Shown here one piece after another: positions 24,977 to 34,978 of a stretch of 64,000 nt of DNA (position 1 is the stretch's first letter; every line of letters starts with the position of its first letter). Below the pieces are notes generated by a model, which saw only the letters and a program-made list of their open reading frames with translations, was not told where the DNA came from and did not search any database. The position numbers and the translations under genes were made by a program. The stretch comes from Streptomyces sp. P9-A4 (GTDB taxonomy: Bacteria; Actinomycetota; Actinomycetes; Streptomycetales; Streptomycetaceae): contig NZ_JAZIFY010000001.1 of NCBI RefSeq assembly GCF_036634195.1, positions 4,970,501 through 5,034,500 of the forward strand. Reading direction: 5' to 3'.

Positions 24977-26536
24977 TCAGCAGGTCGTGCCGTACTCCGG
25001 GACCGTGCCCTTGAGGAAGTACGCGTCGACCTTCTCCGTCACGCACCGCGAGGTGCCGTAGGCGCCGTGCCCCTCGCCCCTGTTGGTCACCAGGACGCCG
25101 ACGCCGTCCCCGAGTTCCCTCGCCATCCGCTCCGCGCCCTCGTAGGGGGTCGCCGGGTCGCCCGTCGTCCCCACCACCAGGACCGGGGCCGCGCCCGGGG
25201 CGCTCGCCTCCGGGGTCGCCCGCTCGCCCTTCACCGGCCACCCGGCGCACCAGCCGGCCGTGTCCCAGGCGAGGAACGCGCCGAACACGGGGGAGAGGCG
25301 GCGGAATTCGGGCAGCAGCGCCTTCGCCTGCGCGGCGGTCGGCCGCGTGCTGGAGTCGGCGCAGGAGATCGCCCGCTGGGAGTGGGACTGGGTGGAGTAA
25401 TGGCCGCTCGCGTCACGGTCGTTGTAGGCGTCGGCGAGCGCGAGCAGGGCGCCGCCGCGACCGGCCCCGGCCTCCTGGAGGCCCTGGGTCAGCAGGGGCC
25501 AGTTGGCCTTCCCGTACAGGGTCACCGCGATGCCCGTGAGCGCCAGGCTCTCGGTGAGCCGGCGCTCGCCGACCGTCAGCGGGGCCCGGTCCAGCTTCCG
25601 CAGCAGGCGCGCGATCCGCTCGGTCCCGGCCTTCGGGTCCTGGCCGGTGCTCTTCAGGTAGTTGTCCAGGGCCCGCTGGAAGCCGGTCGTCTGGTGGCGG
25701 GCGTGCCCGAAGGTGTCGGCGGTCGGATCGACGACGGCGTCGAGGACGAGCCGGCCCACCTTCCCCGGGAAGAGATGGGCGTACGTGCCGCCGAGCTGGG
25801 TGCCGTACGAGATACCGAAGTAGTGGAGCTTCTCGTCACCGAGGACCTGCCGGATCAGGTCCAGGTCCCGGGCGGTGGCGCTGGTCGTGGTGTGCGCGAG
25901 GAGCGGGGCGGAGCGCTCGGCGCAGCCGGCGGCGAAGTCGGTGCTGTCCTTGAGGTACGCGGCCTCCTCGGCGGCCGTGTCCGGGGTGAGGTCGACGGTG
26001 GCCTCGGCGGCGGCCTGTTCGGCGTCCGTGCGGCAGACCACGCCCGCGCTGCGGCCCACGCCCCGCGGGTCGAAGCCGACCAGGTCGTAGCGCTCGTTCA
26101 GGCCCCGGTACTCCTCGGCCGCCCGGGGCAGGATGTCGACCCCGGAGGCGCCGGGGCCGCCGAAGTCGAACAGCAGCGAGCCGATGCGGCCGCGCTCGTC
26201 GGTGGCCTGCTTGCGGATCAGCGCGACCGGGAGGGTGGCGCCCGCCGGCTTCATGTAGTCCCGCGGCACCGTCACCGTGGCGCAGCGCCACTCCGCGCCG
26301 GGCCGCTGCCCGCCCTCCGGGGCGGGGCAGCGCTTCCAGTCGAGGCGCTGGCCGGTGAGGGGGCCGGGGAGCGCCGGGGTGGCGTCCGGCGGACCGGCCT
26401 CGGTGGCCGTCGGGCCTGTTCCGGTGGTCGTCGGTGAGGTGGAGGCGGGGCCGGGGGCCCCGCCGCCCGCACTCGTACAGCCCGCGAGCAGTACCCCCGT
26501 CACGGCCAGAACCGTCATACGTATCCGTACGGACAT
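24977..26536 (-). CDS. tripeptidyl aminopeptidase-type alpha/beta hydrolase, lipoprotein
   Basis: A 519-residue secreted peptidase of the S33 alpha/beta-hydrolase type (SlpD/SlpE, tripeptidyl aminopeptidase family). The signal peptide ends in LLAGC with the lipidated Cys at residue 20. Active-site parts are FGGPGASG (oxyanion region), FGISYGTQLGG (nucleophile Ser) and GEGHGAYG (His). It probably removes N-terminal tripeptides from peptides outside the cell. GGGGGAACAC precedes the ATG. Tandem duplicate of the next gene with about 76 nt between them. Confidence 0.9.
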   Translation of the reverse strand: MSVRIRMTVLAVTGVLLAGCTSAGGGAPGPASTSPTTTGTGPTATEAGPPDATPALPGPLTGQRLDWKRCPAPEGGQRPGAEWRCATVTVPRDYMKPAGATLPVALIRKQATDERGRIGSLLFDFGGPGASGVDILPRAAEEYRGLNERYDLVGFDPRGVGRSAGVVCRTDAEQAAAEATVDLTPDTAAEEAAYLKDSTDFAAGCAERSAPLLAHTTTSATARDLDLIRQVLGDEKLHYFGISYGTQLGGTYAHLFPGKVGRLVLDAVVDPTADTFGHARHQTTGFQRALDNYLKSTGQDPKAGTERIARLLRKLDRAPLTVGERRLTESLALTGIAVTLYGKANWPLLTQGLQEAGAGRGGALLALADAYNDRDASGHYSTQSHSQRAISCADSSTRPTAAQAKALLPEFRRLSPVFGAFLAWDTAGWCAGWPVKGERATPEASAPGAAPVLVVGTTGDPATPYEGAERMARELGDGVGVLVTNRGEGHGAYGTSRCVTEKVDAYFLKGTVPEYGTTC

Positions 26537-26612
26537 GTGTTCCCCCAGGATCCCGGCAAGGCGGTCATCCTAGGGGGTGTCTTGTCCACCGGGCCGGGCT
26601 CCCGGGGCCGGG

Positions 26613-28187
26613 CTACTTGCAGACGGTTCCCGAGGCGGGGACCCGGCCGTCCAGGAGGTACGCGTCGACGGCCTTCTTCACGCACGCGTTGCCGCTGTTG
26701 TAGGCACCGTGGCCCTCGCCCTCGTACGTCAGCTCCACGCCGACGCCCTGGCCGAGCGCCTCCACCATCGAGCGGGCGCCCTCGTACGGGGTGGCCGGGT
26801 CGCCGGTGTTGCCGACGACAAGGATCGGCGCCGAACCGGGCGCGGAGACGTCCGGGTGCTCCCAGAGCCCCGGCACCGGCCACTGCGCGCAGCCCGCCAG
26901 CGCCCAGCCCATGAAGTCGCCGAAGACGGGGGACGCCTCACGGAACCGGCCGAGCCGCTCCTTCGCCTGGCCGAGGGTGTAGCGCTCCTTGAAGTCCACG
27001 CAGTTGATGGCGGCGTTGGCGGCCTGGATGTTGCTGTACGAGCCGTTCTCGCCGCGCCCGTTCATCGCGTCCGAGAGCGAGAGCAGCAGCGCCCCGTCGC
27101 CGCCGTCCGCCGCGTCGAGCCCCTGCTCCAGATAGGTCCAGTACTCCTTGGAGTACAGGGCCTGCGCGATGCCGTTGGTGGCCTGCGTCTGGGTCAGCTT
27201 CCGGTCCCCGATGCCCGGGATCGGCTCCTTGTCGAGGGCCGCGAGGAGGTCCGTCACGAAGGACTCGACCTCGGCGACGGTCGTACCGGGCAGGGTGCAC
27301 TCCGCGCCCCGGTCGACGCAGTCCCGGGCGAAGTTGTCCAGGGCGAGCTGGAAGCCCTTCGCCTGGCCGAGCGCGCCGTCCTCGACACCCGCCTCCGGGT
27401 CGACGACGGCGTCGAAGACGGCCCGGCCGACGTTCTTCGGGAACAGGTGCGCGTAGACGCCGCCGAGTTCGGTGCCGTACGAGATGCCGAAGTAGTGGAG
27501 CTTCTCGTCGCCGAGGACCTGGCGCATCAGGTCCATGTCCCGGGCGGCGTTCTCGGTGCCGACGTGCGGCAGGGCCGGGCCGGCGTCCCGCTCGCAGCCG
27601 GTCGCGTACTTCTTCTGCGCCTCCGACAGCGTCCGCTCCTCCGCCTCGTCGTCGGGCGTGAAGTCCAGGGCGTAGTAGGCGTCGAGTTCCTTGTCGCCGG
27701 CGCACTCGACCGGGTCGCTGCGGCCCACTCCGCGCGGGTCGAAGGACACCAGGTCGTAGCGGCCGCGCAGGGTCTCGTAGTCGGTGGCGAAGCCGGGCAG
27801 GCCGGTGATGCCGGAGCCGCCGGGACCGCCGAAGTTGAAGACGAGCGAACCGATCCGCCGGTTCTTGTCGCGGGCCCGGGCCCGGATGAGGGCCAGCTCG
27901 ATCGTCTCGCCCTCCGGCACCGACCAGTCGAGCGGCGCCTGCAGGAAGGAGCACTCCCAGGTCGCGCCGCCGGGCAGCGGGGAGGGCGCGGGCCCGCCGC
28001 CCTCGGCGGCCGAAGGGGCCGGGCAGGGGGCCCAGGACAGCTTCTGCGCCGTCAGCGCGGAGAGGCCGCCGGAGCCGCTCGGCCGCGCCTGCTCCGCCGT
28101 CCCCTCTCCGCCGTCCGAGCACCCGGCGGCGAGCAGCACGGTGGTGGCGGTGAACAGAGCGGCGCGCTGGGCGGCGGAGATCGGCAT
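26613..28187 (-). CDS. tripeptidyl aminopeptidase-type alpha/beta hydrolase, lipoprotein
   Basis: A 524-residue paralogue of the adjacent gene. Lipobox LAAGC with Cys at residue 23; FGGPGGSGITG, FGISYGTELGG with the catalytic Ser, and EGEGHGAYN with the His. The region after the Ser (GVYAHLFPKNVGRAVFDAVVDP) is nearly the same as in the neighbour, showing a local duplication. Expected extracellular role in proprotein or peptide processing. The TTGTCCACC found between the two genes differs by one base from a DnaA box and is not annotated. Confidence 0.9.
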   Translation of the reverse strand: MPISAAQRAALFTATTVLLAAGCSDGGEGTAEQARPSGSGGLSALTAQKLSWAPCPAPSAAEGGGPAPSPLPGGATWECSFLQAPLDWSVPEGETIELALIRARARDKNRRIGSLVFNFGGPGGSGITGLPGFATDYETLRGRYDLVSFDPRGVGRSDPVECAGDKELDAYYALDFTPDDEAEERTLSEAQKKYATGCERDAGPALPHVGTENAARDMDLMRQVLGDEKLHYFGISYGTELGGVYAHLFPKNVGRAVFDAVVDPEAGVEDGALGQAKGFQLALDNFARDCVDRGAECTLPGTTVAEVESFVTDLLAALDKEPIPGIGDRKLTQTQATNGIAQALYSKEYWTYLEQGLDAADGGDGALLLSLSDAMNGRGENGSYSNIQAANAAINCVDFKERYTLGQAKERLGRFREASPVFGDFMGWALAGCAQWPVPGLWEHPDVSAPGSAPILVVGNTGDPATPYEGARSMVEALGQGVGVELTYEGEGHGAYNSGNACVKKAVDAYLLDGRVPASGTVCK

Positions 28188-28295
28188 AGGCCCATGGTGT
28201 GCCGCCGCCCGCGCACCCGCGCGGGACGGAGGTCCATGCGGGTGGCGGGCGGCGGGCGGTGATCGTGGGGGCGCGGGGCGACGGGCGGTGGTCCG

Positions 28296-30938
28296 CTACA
28301 GCGCTCCGCGCCTCGTCAGCCAGTTGAAGCAGATCCAGCCCGGCAGCACCGGGACCCACAGCGTGAGCAGGCGGTACAGCAGCACCGCCGGGGTCGCGAC
28401 CTCGATGGGCAGGCCCACCGCCACCAGACCGAGGGTGAGCGCGCCCTCGACCGCGCCGACGCCGCCGGGCGTCGGCGCCGCCGAGCCGAGCGCGTTGCCC
28501 GCGAGGAAGACGACGGCCACGCTCGCGTAGCTGACCGTCACGGTCCCGTGCCCGAACGCCCGGATCGAGGCGTCGAGGCAGAACACGAACGCGGCGGTCA
28601 GGAGCAGCATCCCGCCGATGCCGGTCACCAGCTTCATCGGCCGCTGGAGGACGTCCAGCATGCGCGGCACGACACCGGCGAACAGCGACCGCAGCCGGGT
28701 CGAGACGAACTTCCGCATGAAGGGGATCGCCGTCGCGACCAGAACGAGGACCGCGACCGTGAGCAGACCCGCGATGACCGTCCTCGACGGGGTGAAGGAC
28801 TGCGACTTCTCCGTACCCGTCAGATAGCCGAAGGAGAGCAGCAGCATGATGTGCACCCCGAGCTGGAACAGCTGCGAGGCACCGACGCTCGCCACCGCGA
28901 GCCCGGGGCGCACGCCCGCGCGCTGGAGGAAGCGGGTGTTGAGGGCCACACCGCCGACCGCCGCCGGGGCGACGATCTTCACGAACGAGCCGGCGACCTG
29001 CGCCACCACCGTCCGCCAGAACCCCACCCGCTCCGGTACGAAGCCCACCAGGGCCATCGCCGCCGCCACATAGCTGAGCGCCGAGAACACCACGGCGGCC
29101 GCCACCCACCGCCAGTCCGCCTGGCTGACCGTCGACAGCGGTGTACGGGCGATCTGCGACAGCAGGAAGTACGCGGCGACCGCGCCCGCGATCAGACTGA
29201 CCAGCGTCCGCGGCTTGATCCGCTCCAGACGGACCGGCTCCACCGGCGCCTGCGGGCGGATCAGCAGCACCTGCTGACGGATCTGGGAGAGCAGGTCCTC
29301 CTCGCGGGCCTCGTCGAGAGCCTCGTCGAGCGCCCGCTTCTCGGCCTTCTTGTCCGCCTTCTTCTCGGCCTTCGTCTCCGTCTGCACGGTCTCGGGCCCG
29401 CCGTGCGCCGCCGCCTTCGCGAGCTCCCGCTCGTGCTTGGCCGCCTCCGAGGCGGCGAGCACGGCCTCACGCTCGCGTGCCGACCGCTCCCGGGCCTGTT
29501 TCCGCAGCGTCGCGCGCGTGGAGCGGCTCAGGGCGATCGGCTGGAGCAGGGGCAGACAGTCGGCGACGGTGTCGGGGCCGAGGACCTCGACGGCGGCGGC
29601 GACCGCCCGCTCGGCCCCGACCCGCAGACCGAGGGTGGTGAGCAGCTGGGCGACGTCCATCCGCAGGATGATGTCGCCGGCCGCGATCTCGCCGCCCCGC
29701 AGTTCGGTGAGGATCACCCTGCCGGAACGATCCACCAGGATCGCGTCGCCGGTGAGCCTGCGGTGCGCGATGCGGCGCGACTGGAGCGCCCGCACCTGGC
29801 GGAAGGCGCTGCGGACCAGTTCGTCGGTGATCTCGGCGTCGTCCAGCGAGTCCACACTGCGTCCGCCGATGTGCTCGTACACGAGCATCACGGCGTCCGG
29901 GCCGAGCTCCGAGGTGGCGATCAGCTTCGGCGCGTTCGCCCCGGCGGCGATGGCCGCGTACGCGAGGAGCGCCTCCTGCTCAAGGGCCTGCCGCAGCGAG
30001 ACGATCGAGCGGCGGGTGGTGATCGTCCGGAGGGTGATCCGCCGCCACACCCGGTAGAAGAAGCCGTGGGCCTGCTGCTCCCGGTCGACGACGGTGACGT
30101 CCAGCGGTGGCCCGTCCTCCAGGGTCACGATGTACCGGCGGCCCCGGTCGCCGCTGTCCGCGGAGTCCGGGACGCCCTCGGCGCGCAGCGCGGTCACCGG
30201 TTTGAATCCGACCCGGCGCAGGCCGGCGAGGAGGGTCTGGCCGGTGGGCCGGACGTTGGGGGAGCCGACCGCGTACAGCGTGCCGTACGCCACCGTCCAG
30301 CCGATCAGGACGGTCAGGATGATCGACAGCGCGGTGGTGTAGCCGGCCACCAGCATCGTGAACGCGTCGAGCAGCAGCACCGCCCACAGCGACACCCGCC
30401 AGCGGGGTCTGCGGGCCATGCCGACGGCCGTCATGTACGCGATCACCGGGGCCAGGTAGTTGTGCACCGGGTCGGTGAGCCCGCCGCCGGACTGCGGCTG
30501 GGTCAGCGCGTCCTGGATCGTGCCGGGCGCGGCCTGGGCGACCCAGAGGTCGGTGGCGAGGGTGACGCCGTGTGCGAGGACGGCGGCGAGGACGCCGTCC
30601 GCGATGCGCAGCCCGTCACGTTTGATCAGACGTTCGATGGCGAAGGCGACCGGGACCAGCAGGACGGCGATGGAGGAGACGAGACCGGCGATCTTGACGA
30701 AGACGTCGGGTGCGCCGACCGCGCCCTTGTTGATGTCCTCCTCAAGGCCCGAGGTCGTCGCGTGGGCGAACGCGGCGATGGCGATGACGAGCCCGATCGC
30801 GAGCAGGCCGGCGAGCAGCCTCATCAGGTCGGAGGGCCGGTGGACACGGGCGGCGAGCAGCGGCTCGTCGCCGGAGACCCGCTCGGGCACGTCGGCCTTG
30901 CCCTCCTCGGGGGGCTGGGTGTCCGGGGCCATCACCAT
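28296..30938 (-). CDS. flippase-like (LPG synthase TM) protein with embedded degenerate kinase domain
   Basis: An 880-residue membrane protein: about six N-terminal helices, a cytosolic kinase-like domain around residues 250-480, a Lys/Glu-rich coiled segment (ETKAEKKADKKAEKR), and a C-terminal eight-helix domain of the UPF0104/lysylphosphatidylglycerol-synthase type with QVAGSFVKIVAPAAVGG and PTPGGVGAVEGALT. In the kinase part the catalytic loop reads IAHRRLTGDAILVD, so the usual catalytic Asp and Asn are replaced, suggesting a pseudokinase. A lipid or glycolipid transporter is inferred. Start chosen at ATG 30938; a GTG at 31022 would add a repetitive charged stretch. Confidence 0.82.
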   Translation of the reverse strand: MVMAPDTQPPEEGKADVPERVSGDEPLLAARVHRPSDLMRLLAGLLAIGLVIAIAAFAHATTSGLEEDINKGAVGAPDVFVKIAGLVSSIAVLLVPVAFAIERLIKRDGLRIADGVLAAVLAHGVTLATDLWVAQAAPGTIQDALTQPQSGGGLTDPVHNYLAPVIAYMTAVGMARRPRWRVSLWAVLLLDAFTMLVAGYTTALSIILTVLIGWTVAYGTLYAVGSPNVRPTGQTLLAGLRRVGFKPVTALRAEGVPDSADSGDRGRRYIVTLEDGPPLDVTVVDREQQAHGFFYRVWRRITLRTITTRRSIVSLRQALEQEALLAYAAIAAGANAPKLIATSELGPDAVMLVYEHIGGRSVDSLDDAEITDELVRSAFRQVRALQSRRIAHRRLTGDAILVDRSGRVILTELRGGEIAAGDIILRMDVAQLLTTLGLRVGAERAVAAAVEVLGPDTVADCLPLLQPIALSRSTRATLRKQARERSAREREAVLAASEAAKHERELAKAAAHGGPETVQTETKAEKKADKKAEKRALDEALDEAREEDLLSQIRQQVLLIRPQAPVEPVRLERIKPRTLVSLIAGAVAAYFLLSQIARTPLSTVSQADWRWVAAAVVFSALSYVAAAMALVGFVPERVGFWRTVVAQVAGSFVKIVAPAAVGGVALNTRFLQRAGVRPGLAVASVGASQLFQLGVHIMLLLSFGYLTGTEKSQSFTPSRTVIAGLLTVAVLVLVATAIPFMRKFVSTRLRSLFAGVVPRMLDVLQRPMKLVTGIGGMLLLTAAFVFCLDASIRAFGHGTVTVSYASVAVVFLAGNALGSAAPTPGGVGAVEGALTLGLVAVGLPIEVATPAVLLYRLLTLWVPVLPGWICFNWLTRRGAL

Positions 30939-31109
30939 GTCCGTCTCTGCATGCGCGTCGTGTCGTTCTCGTTCTTGCTCGTGTTCTCGTTCTTGTACTT
31001 GTCGCTCTTGATCTCGTATCACCAGTCACCGCCCGGACGATGGTGGCACGAAGAACAGCCGCGCGGAGGCATCAGGGCCATGTCGGTGGGGTGAGGCAGG
31101 ATGGGGCGG

Positions 31110-31466
31110 ATGAGCATGGAGGAGCCCGTGGGGGAGACCGGAGAACTGCCCGAGTACGCGGAACGAGTGCTCGACGTGGCCGACGGCATCCCTCCCGGCC
31201 GGGTGATGACCTACGGGGACGTCGCCGAGTGGCTGGGCGAGGGCGGACCCCGCCAAGTGGGCCGCGTCATGGCCCTGTACGGCGGGACGGCGCCCTGGTG
31301 GCGGGTGGTCCGCGCGGACGGAACCCTGCTCCCCGGGCACGAGCTGCGGGCCCTCGGCCACTACCGCGAGGAGGGCACCCCGCTGCGCGAGGCGGGTCCG
31401 GCCGCCGAGGGGCACGTACCGAGGATCGACATGCGGCGGGCCCGCTGGGACGGATCTCACACCTGA
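31110..31466 (+). CDS. MGMT-family alkyltransferase-like protein (ATL)
   Basis: A 118-residue protein of the O6-alkylguanine-DNA alkyltransferase C-terminal domain family: GIPPGRVMTYGDVAEWLG (DNA-binding helix-turn-helix) and PWWRVVRADG at the active-site position. The PCHRV catalytic Cys of true MGMT is absent and replaced by Trp, the signature of alkyltransferase-like proteins that bind damaged guanine and flag it for nucleotide excision repair. A divergent neighbour on the other strand is the flippase gene. The start could be 31101 or 31110. Confidence 0.87.
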   Translation: MSMEEPVGETGELPEYAERVLDVADGIPPGRVMTYGDVAEWLGEGGPRQVGRVMALYGGTAPWWRVVRADGTLLPGHELRALGHYREEGTPLREAGPAAEGHVPRIDMRRARWDGSHT

Positions 31467-31690
31467 GCCCGTCCGCCGGGGGAGCACACGGAGGGCGGGG
31501 CGCGCCCGCCGCCGGGACGGTCCCGCACGCGAGGGGGCGGGGCGCGGAGTACGGCTCGGCGGCGGGCCGTTTCGCGTAACGTCGACGTTCGCGTCTCCCG
31601 GAGCGGCGGAGGGCCCCCGGGCCCGACGGACGGCCGAGGCGGACGCCCGCCTCACCCGCACCACCACTCCCACCAGGACCGGCGACCCAC

Positions 31691-34600
31691 GTGAGTACCT
31701 CCTCGACCACCCGGCGTACGCCGCCGCACCAGGGACAGCCGTACCCGGGTCCGGGACGGCAGCGGACCCCGGGCGCGTACCGACTGGTGCGTACCACGCC
31801 GGCCCCCATGGATCCCCCTCAGCTGGACGCAGCGCAACGGGAAGTGGTTGACCACGCGGGCGGACCACTTCTCGTCCTCGCCGGACCCGGCACCGGCAAG
31901 ACGACGACCCTGGTCGAGGCCGTCGCCGCCCGCATGGAGCGCGGCGCCGACCCCGAGCGCCTCCTCGTCCTCACCTTCAGCCGCAAGGCCGCCGTCGAAC
32001 TCCGCGACCGCATGGCCGCCCGGCTCGGCGGCCGCCGCCCGCCCCAGGCCACCACCTTCCACTCGTACTGCTACGCCCTCATCCGCGCCCACCAGGACGC
32101 CGAACTCTTCGCGGAACCCCTCCGGCTGCTCTCCGGCCCCGAACAGGACCTCGCCGTCCGCGAGCTGCTCGCCGGCCACGTCGACCTGGAGAAGGACGGC
32201 CTCGGCAGCATCCGCTGGCCCGACGAACTGCGCGCCTGCCTCACCACCCGCGGCTTCGCCGACGAGGTCCGGGCGGTCCTCGCCCGCTCCCGCGAGCTGG
32301 GCCTCGAACCGGACGCCCTCGCCCGCTTCGCGGACCGGGTCGGCCGCCCCGACTGGAAGGCGGCGGCCGGCTTCCTCGCCGAGTACCTCGACGTCCTCGA
32401 CCTCCAGGGCGTCCTCGACTACTCGGAGCTGGTCCACCGGGCCGTACTGCTCGCCGGGGACACCACCCTGCCCGGGTACGACGCGGTGTACGTCGACGAG
32501 TACCAGGACACCGACCCGGCGCAGGTCCGGCTGCTGCACGCGCTCGCGGGCCGCGGCCGGAGCACGGTCGTCGCCCTCGGCGACCCCGACCAGTCCATCT
32601 ACGCCTTCCGGGGCGCCGACGTGAACGGCATCCTCGACTTCCCCGACGCCTTCGGCGGCGCGGACGTACGCGTGCTGCGCACCGCCCGCCGCTCGGGCGC
32701 CGAACTGCTCGGGGCGACCCGGCAGCTCGCCCGGCGGATGCCGATGCCCCGGCTCCCCGCCGACCGGGTCCGCGCCCACCGGGACCTCACGGCGGCGCGG
32801 GACGGCGGCCGGGCGGAGGCGTACACCTACCCCACGGCCTCGGCGGAGGCCGAGAACATCGCCGACCTGCTGCGCCGCGCGCACCTGGAGGACGGCGTCC
32901 CCTGGCAGGACATGGCCGTCCTCACCCGCGCCGCCGCCACCCTCCCGTCCCTCCGCCGCGCCCTCACCTCGGCGGGCGTCCCGGTGGAAACGGACGCGGC
33001 GGACACCCCACTGCGCCACGAACCGGCGGTGGCGCCGTTGCTGCTGGCGCTGCGGGCGGTCTCGTCGGGGCCCGAGGCCGTGGGCCGGCCCGCGACCGAC
33101 GCACCTTGGCTCTCCGTCGAAACCGCGCTGGAACTCCTCGCCTCCCCCCTCGCCGGCGTGGACCCCGCCGACCTCCGCCGACTCGGCCGCGCCCTGCGCG
33201 ACGAGGAGCGCGACGCGGGCAACAAGGTCCCGCCGCCCTCCGACGCACTCCTCGCCCGCGCCCTCGCCGAGCCCGAGCGGCTCGTCGCGCACGACCCCGC
33301 GTACGCCCGCGGCGCCAAGCGGCTCGGCGACCTCCTCCGGGACACCCGCACCCTGCTCGCCGACGGCGGCACCGCCGAGGAGGCCCTCTGGGTGCTCTGG
33401 AACGGCACCCCCTGGCCCGGCCGCCTGGAGCGCGCCGCCCTGCGCGGCGGCCCCGCCGGGCGCAACGCCGACCGCGACCTCGACGCCGTCTGCGCCCTCT
33501 TCGAGACCGCCGCCCGCGCCGAGGAACGCGTCGGCGGCCGAGGCGTCCTCAACTTCCTCGAAGAACTCGACGCCCAGGACATCGCCGCCGACACCCTCAC
33601 CCGCCGGCACACCCGCCCCGACGCCGTGCGCCTCATGACCGCCCACCGCTCCAAGGGCCTGGAGTGGAGCTTCGTCGTCGTCGCCGGCGTCCAGGAGGGC
33701 CTCTGGCCCGACCTGCGCCGCCGCGGCTCCCTCCTGGAGGCCGACCGCATCGGCCGCGACGGCCTCGCCGAACCCCTCACCCCCGGCGCCCTCCTCGCCG
33801 AGGAACGACGCCTCTTCTACGTGGCCGCCACGCGCGCGCGTGACCGGCTGGTCGTCACCGCGGTGAAGGCCGCCGCCGAGGACGGCGACCAGCCGTCCCG
33901 CTTCCTCACCGAGCTGGGCGCCGAGCCCAAGGACGTCCCCGGCCGCCCCCGCCGCCCCCTCGCCGTCTCCGCCCTGGTCGCCGAGCTGCGCGCCACCACC
34001 GTCGACCCGGCGGCCACGCCCGCGCTCCGCGACGCCGCCGCCCACCGGCTCGCGCGGCTGGCCGCGCTCACCGACGAGGACGGCCAGCCGCTCGTCCCCG
34101 CCGCCCACCCGGACCGCTGGTGGGGCCTCTTCGAGCCGACCCGGGGCGCGGCCCCGCTGCGCGACCGCGACCGGCCCGTCGCCCTGTCGCCCAGCTCCCT
34201 GGAGAACCTGGTCACGACCTGCTCCCTCCAGTGGTTCCTGGGCCGCGAGGTCAAGGCCGCGGCGCCCGCCACCGCCGCCCAGGGCTTCGGCAACGTCGTC
34301 CACGTCCTCGCCGACGAGGTGGCCTCCGGCCGCACCCCGGCCGATCTCGACGTCCTCATGACCCGCCTGGACTCCGTCTGGGACGCCCTCGCCTTCGACG
34401 CCCCCTGGAAGTCGGCCCAGGAGAAGGCCCACGCGCGCGTGGCCCTGGAACGCTTCCTGAGCTGGCACGTCATGGACCGGGGCGGGCGCACCCCGGCCGC
34501 CTCGGAGCAGGACTTCGACGTGACGCTGGCGGCGGGGGAGTACGAGGTCCGCATCCGCGGCTCCATGGACCGCGTCGAGACCGACGCGGAGGGCCGCGCG

Positions 34601-34978
34601 TACGTCGTCGACTTCAAGACCGGCAAGTCCGCGCCGACCCGCGACGAGGTCGACCACCACCCCCAGCTCGCCGTCTACCAGCTCGCCGTCCGCGAGGGCG
34701 CGCTCGACGAGCTCTTCGACGGCCGGCGGCCGGAACCCGGCGGCGCCGAACTCGTCCAGCTGCGCCAGGGCGCCCCGAAGAAGGAGGGCGGCGACGCCCT
34801 GCCGAAGGTCCAGGCGCAGGAGGCCCTCACCGGGGAGTGGGTCGGCGAACTGCTCGCCACCGCCGCCGGCCGGGTCCTCGACGAGCGGTTCACCCCCACC
34901 ACCGGCCAGCACTGCACGACCTGCTCGTTCCGCGCCTCGTGCAGCGCCCGCCCCGAGGGCCGCCACGTCGTCGACTGA
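31691..34978 (+). CDS. adnA: AdnA-like helicase-nuclease subunit
   Basis: A 1095-residue UvrD/REP-type helicase fused to a PD-(D/E)XK nuclease. Walker A AGPGTGKT at residues 64-71, VDEYQDTDP, GDPDQSIYAFRG, TAHRSKGLEW, and near residue 973 VVDFKTGKS of the nuclease. A Cys in VTTCSLQWFL plus the C-terminal CTTCSFRASC suggest a 4Fe-4S staple as in AddB-type nucleases. AdnAB resects double-strand breaks in actinobacteria. The assignment to AdnA rather than AdnB rests on position and motif type. The long GTG start keeps a conserved GAYRLVR segment. Confidence 0.87.
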   Translation: MSTSSTTRRTPPHQGQPYPGPGRQRTPGAYRLVRTTPAPMDPPQLDAAQREVVDHAGGPLLVLAGPGTGKTTTLVEAVAARMERGADPERLLVLTFSRKAAVELRDRMAARLGGRRPPQATTFHSYCYALIRAHQDAELFAEPLRLLSGPEQDLAVRELLAGHVDLEKDGLGSIRWPDELRACLTTRGFADEVRAVLARSRELGLEPDALARFADRVGRPDWKAAAGFLAEYLDVLDLQGVLDYSELVHRAVLLAGDTTLPGYDAVYVDEYQDTDPAQVRLLHALAGRGRSTVVALGDPDQSIYAFRGADVNGILDFPDAFGGADVRVLRTARRSGAELLGATRQLARRMPMPRLPADRVRAHRDLTAARDGGRAEAYTYPTASAEAENIADLLRRAHLEDGVPWQDMAVLTRAAATLPSLRRALTSAGVPVETDAADTPLRHEPAVAPLLLALRAVSSGPEAVGRPATDAPWLSVETALELLASPLAGVDPADLRRLGRALRDEERDAGNKVPPPSDALLARALAEPERLVAHDPAYARGAKRLGDLLRDTRTLLADGGTAEEALWVLWNGTPWPGRLERAALRGGPAGRNADRDLDAVCALFETAARAEERVGGRGVLNFLEELDAQDIAADTLTRRHTRPDAVRLMTAHRSKGLEWSFVVVAGVQEGLWPDLRRRGSLLEADRIGRDGLAEPLTPGALLAEERRLFYVAATRARDRLVVTAVKAAAEDGDQPSRFLTELGAEPKDVPGRPRRPLAVSALVAELRATTVDPAATPALRDAAAHRLARLAALTDEDGQPLVPAAHPDRWWGLFEPTRGAAPLRDRDRPVALSPSSLENLVTTCSLQWFLGREVKAAAPATAAQGFGNVVHVLADEVASGRTPADLDVLMTRLDSVWDALAFDAPWKSAQEKAHARVALERFLSWHVMDRGGRTPAASEQDFDVTLAAGEYEVRIRGSMDRVETDAEGRAYVVDFKTGKSAPTRDEVDHHPQLAVYQLAVREGALDELFDGRRPEPGGAELVQLRQGAPKKEGGDALPKVQAQEALTGEWVGELLATAAGRVLDERFTPTTGQHCTTCSFRASCSARPEGRHVVD

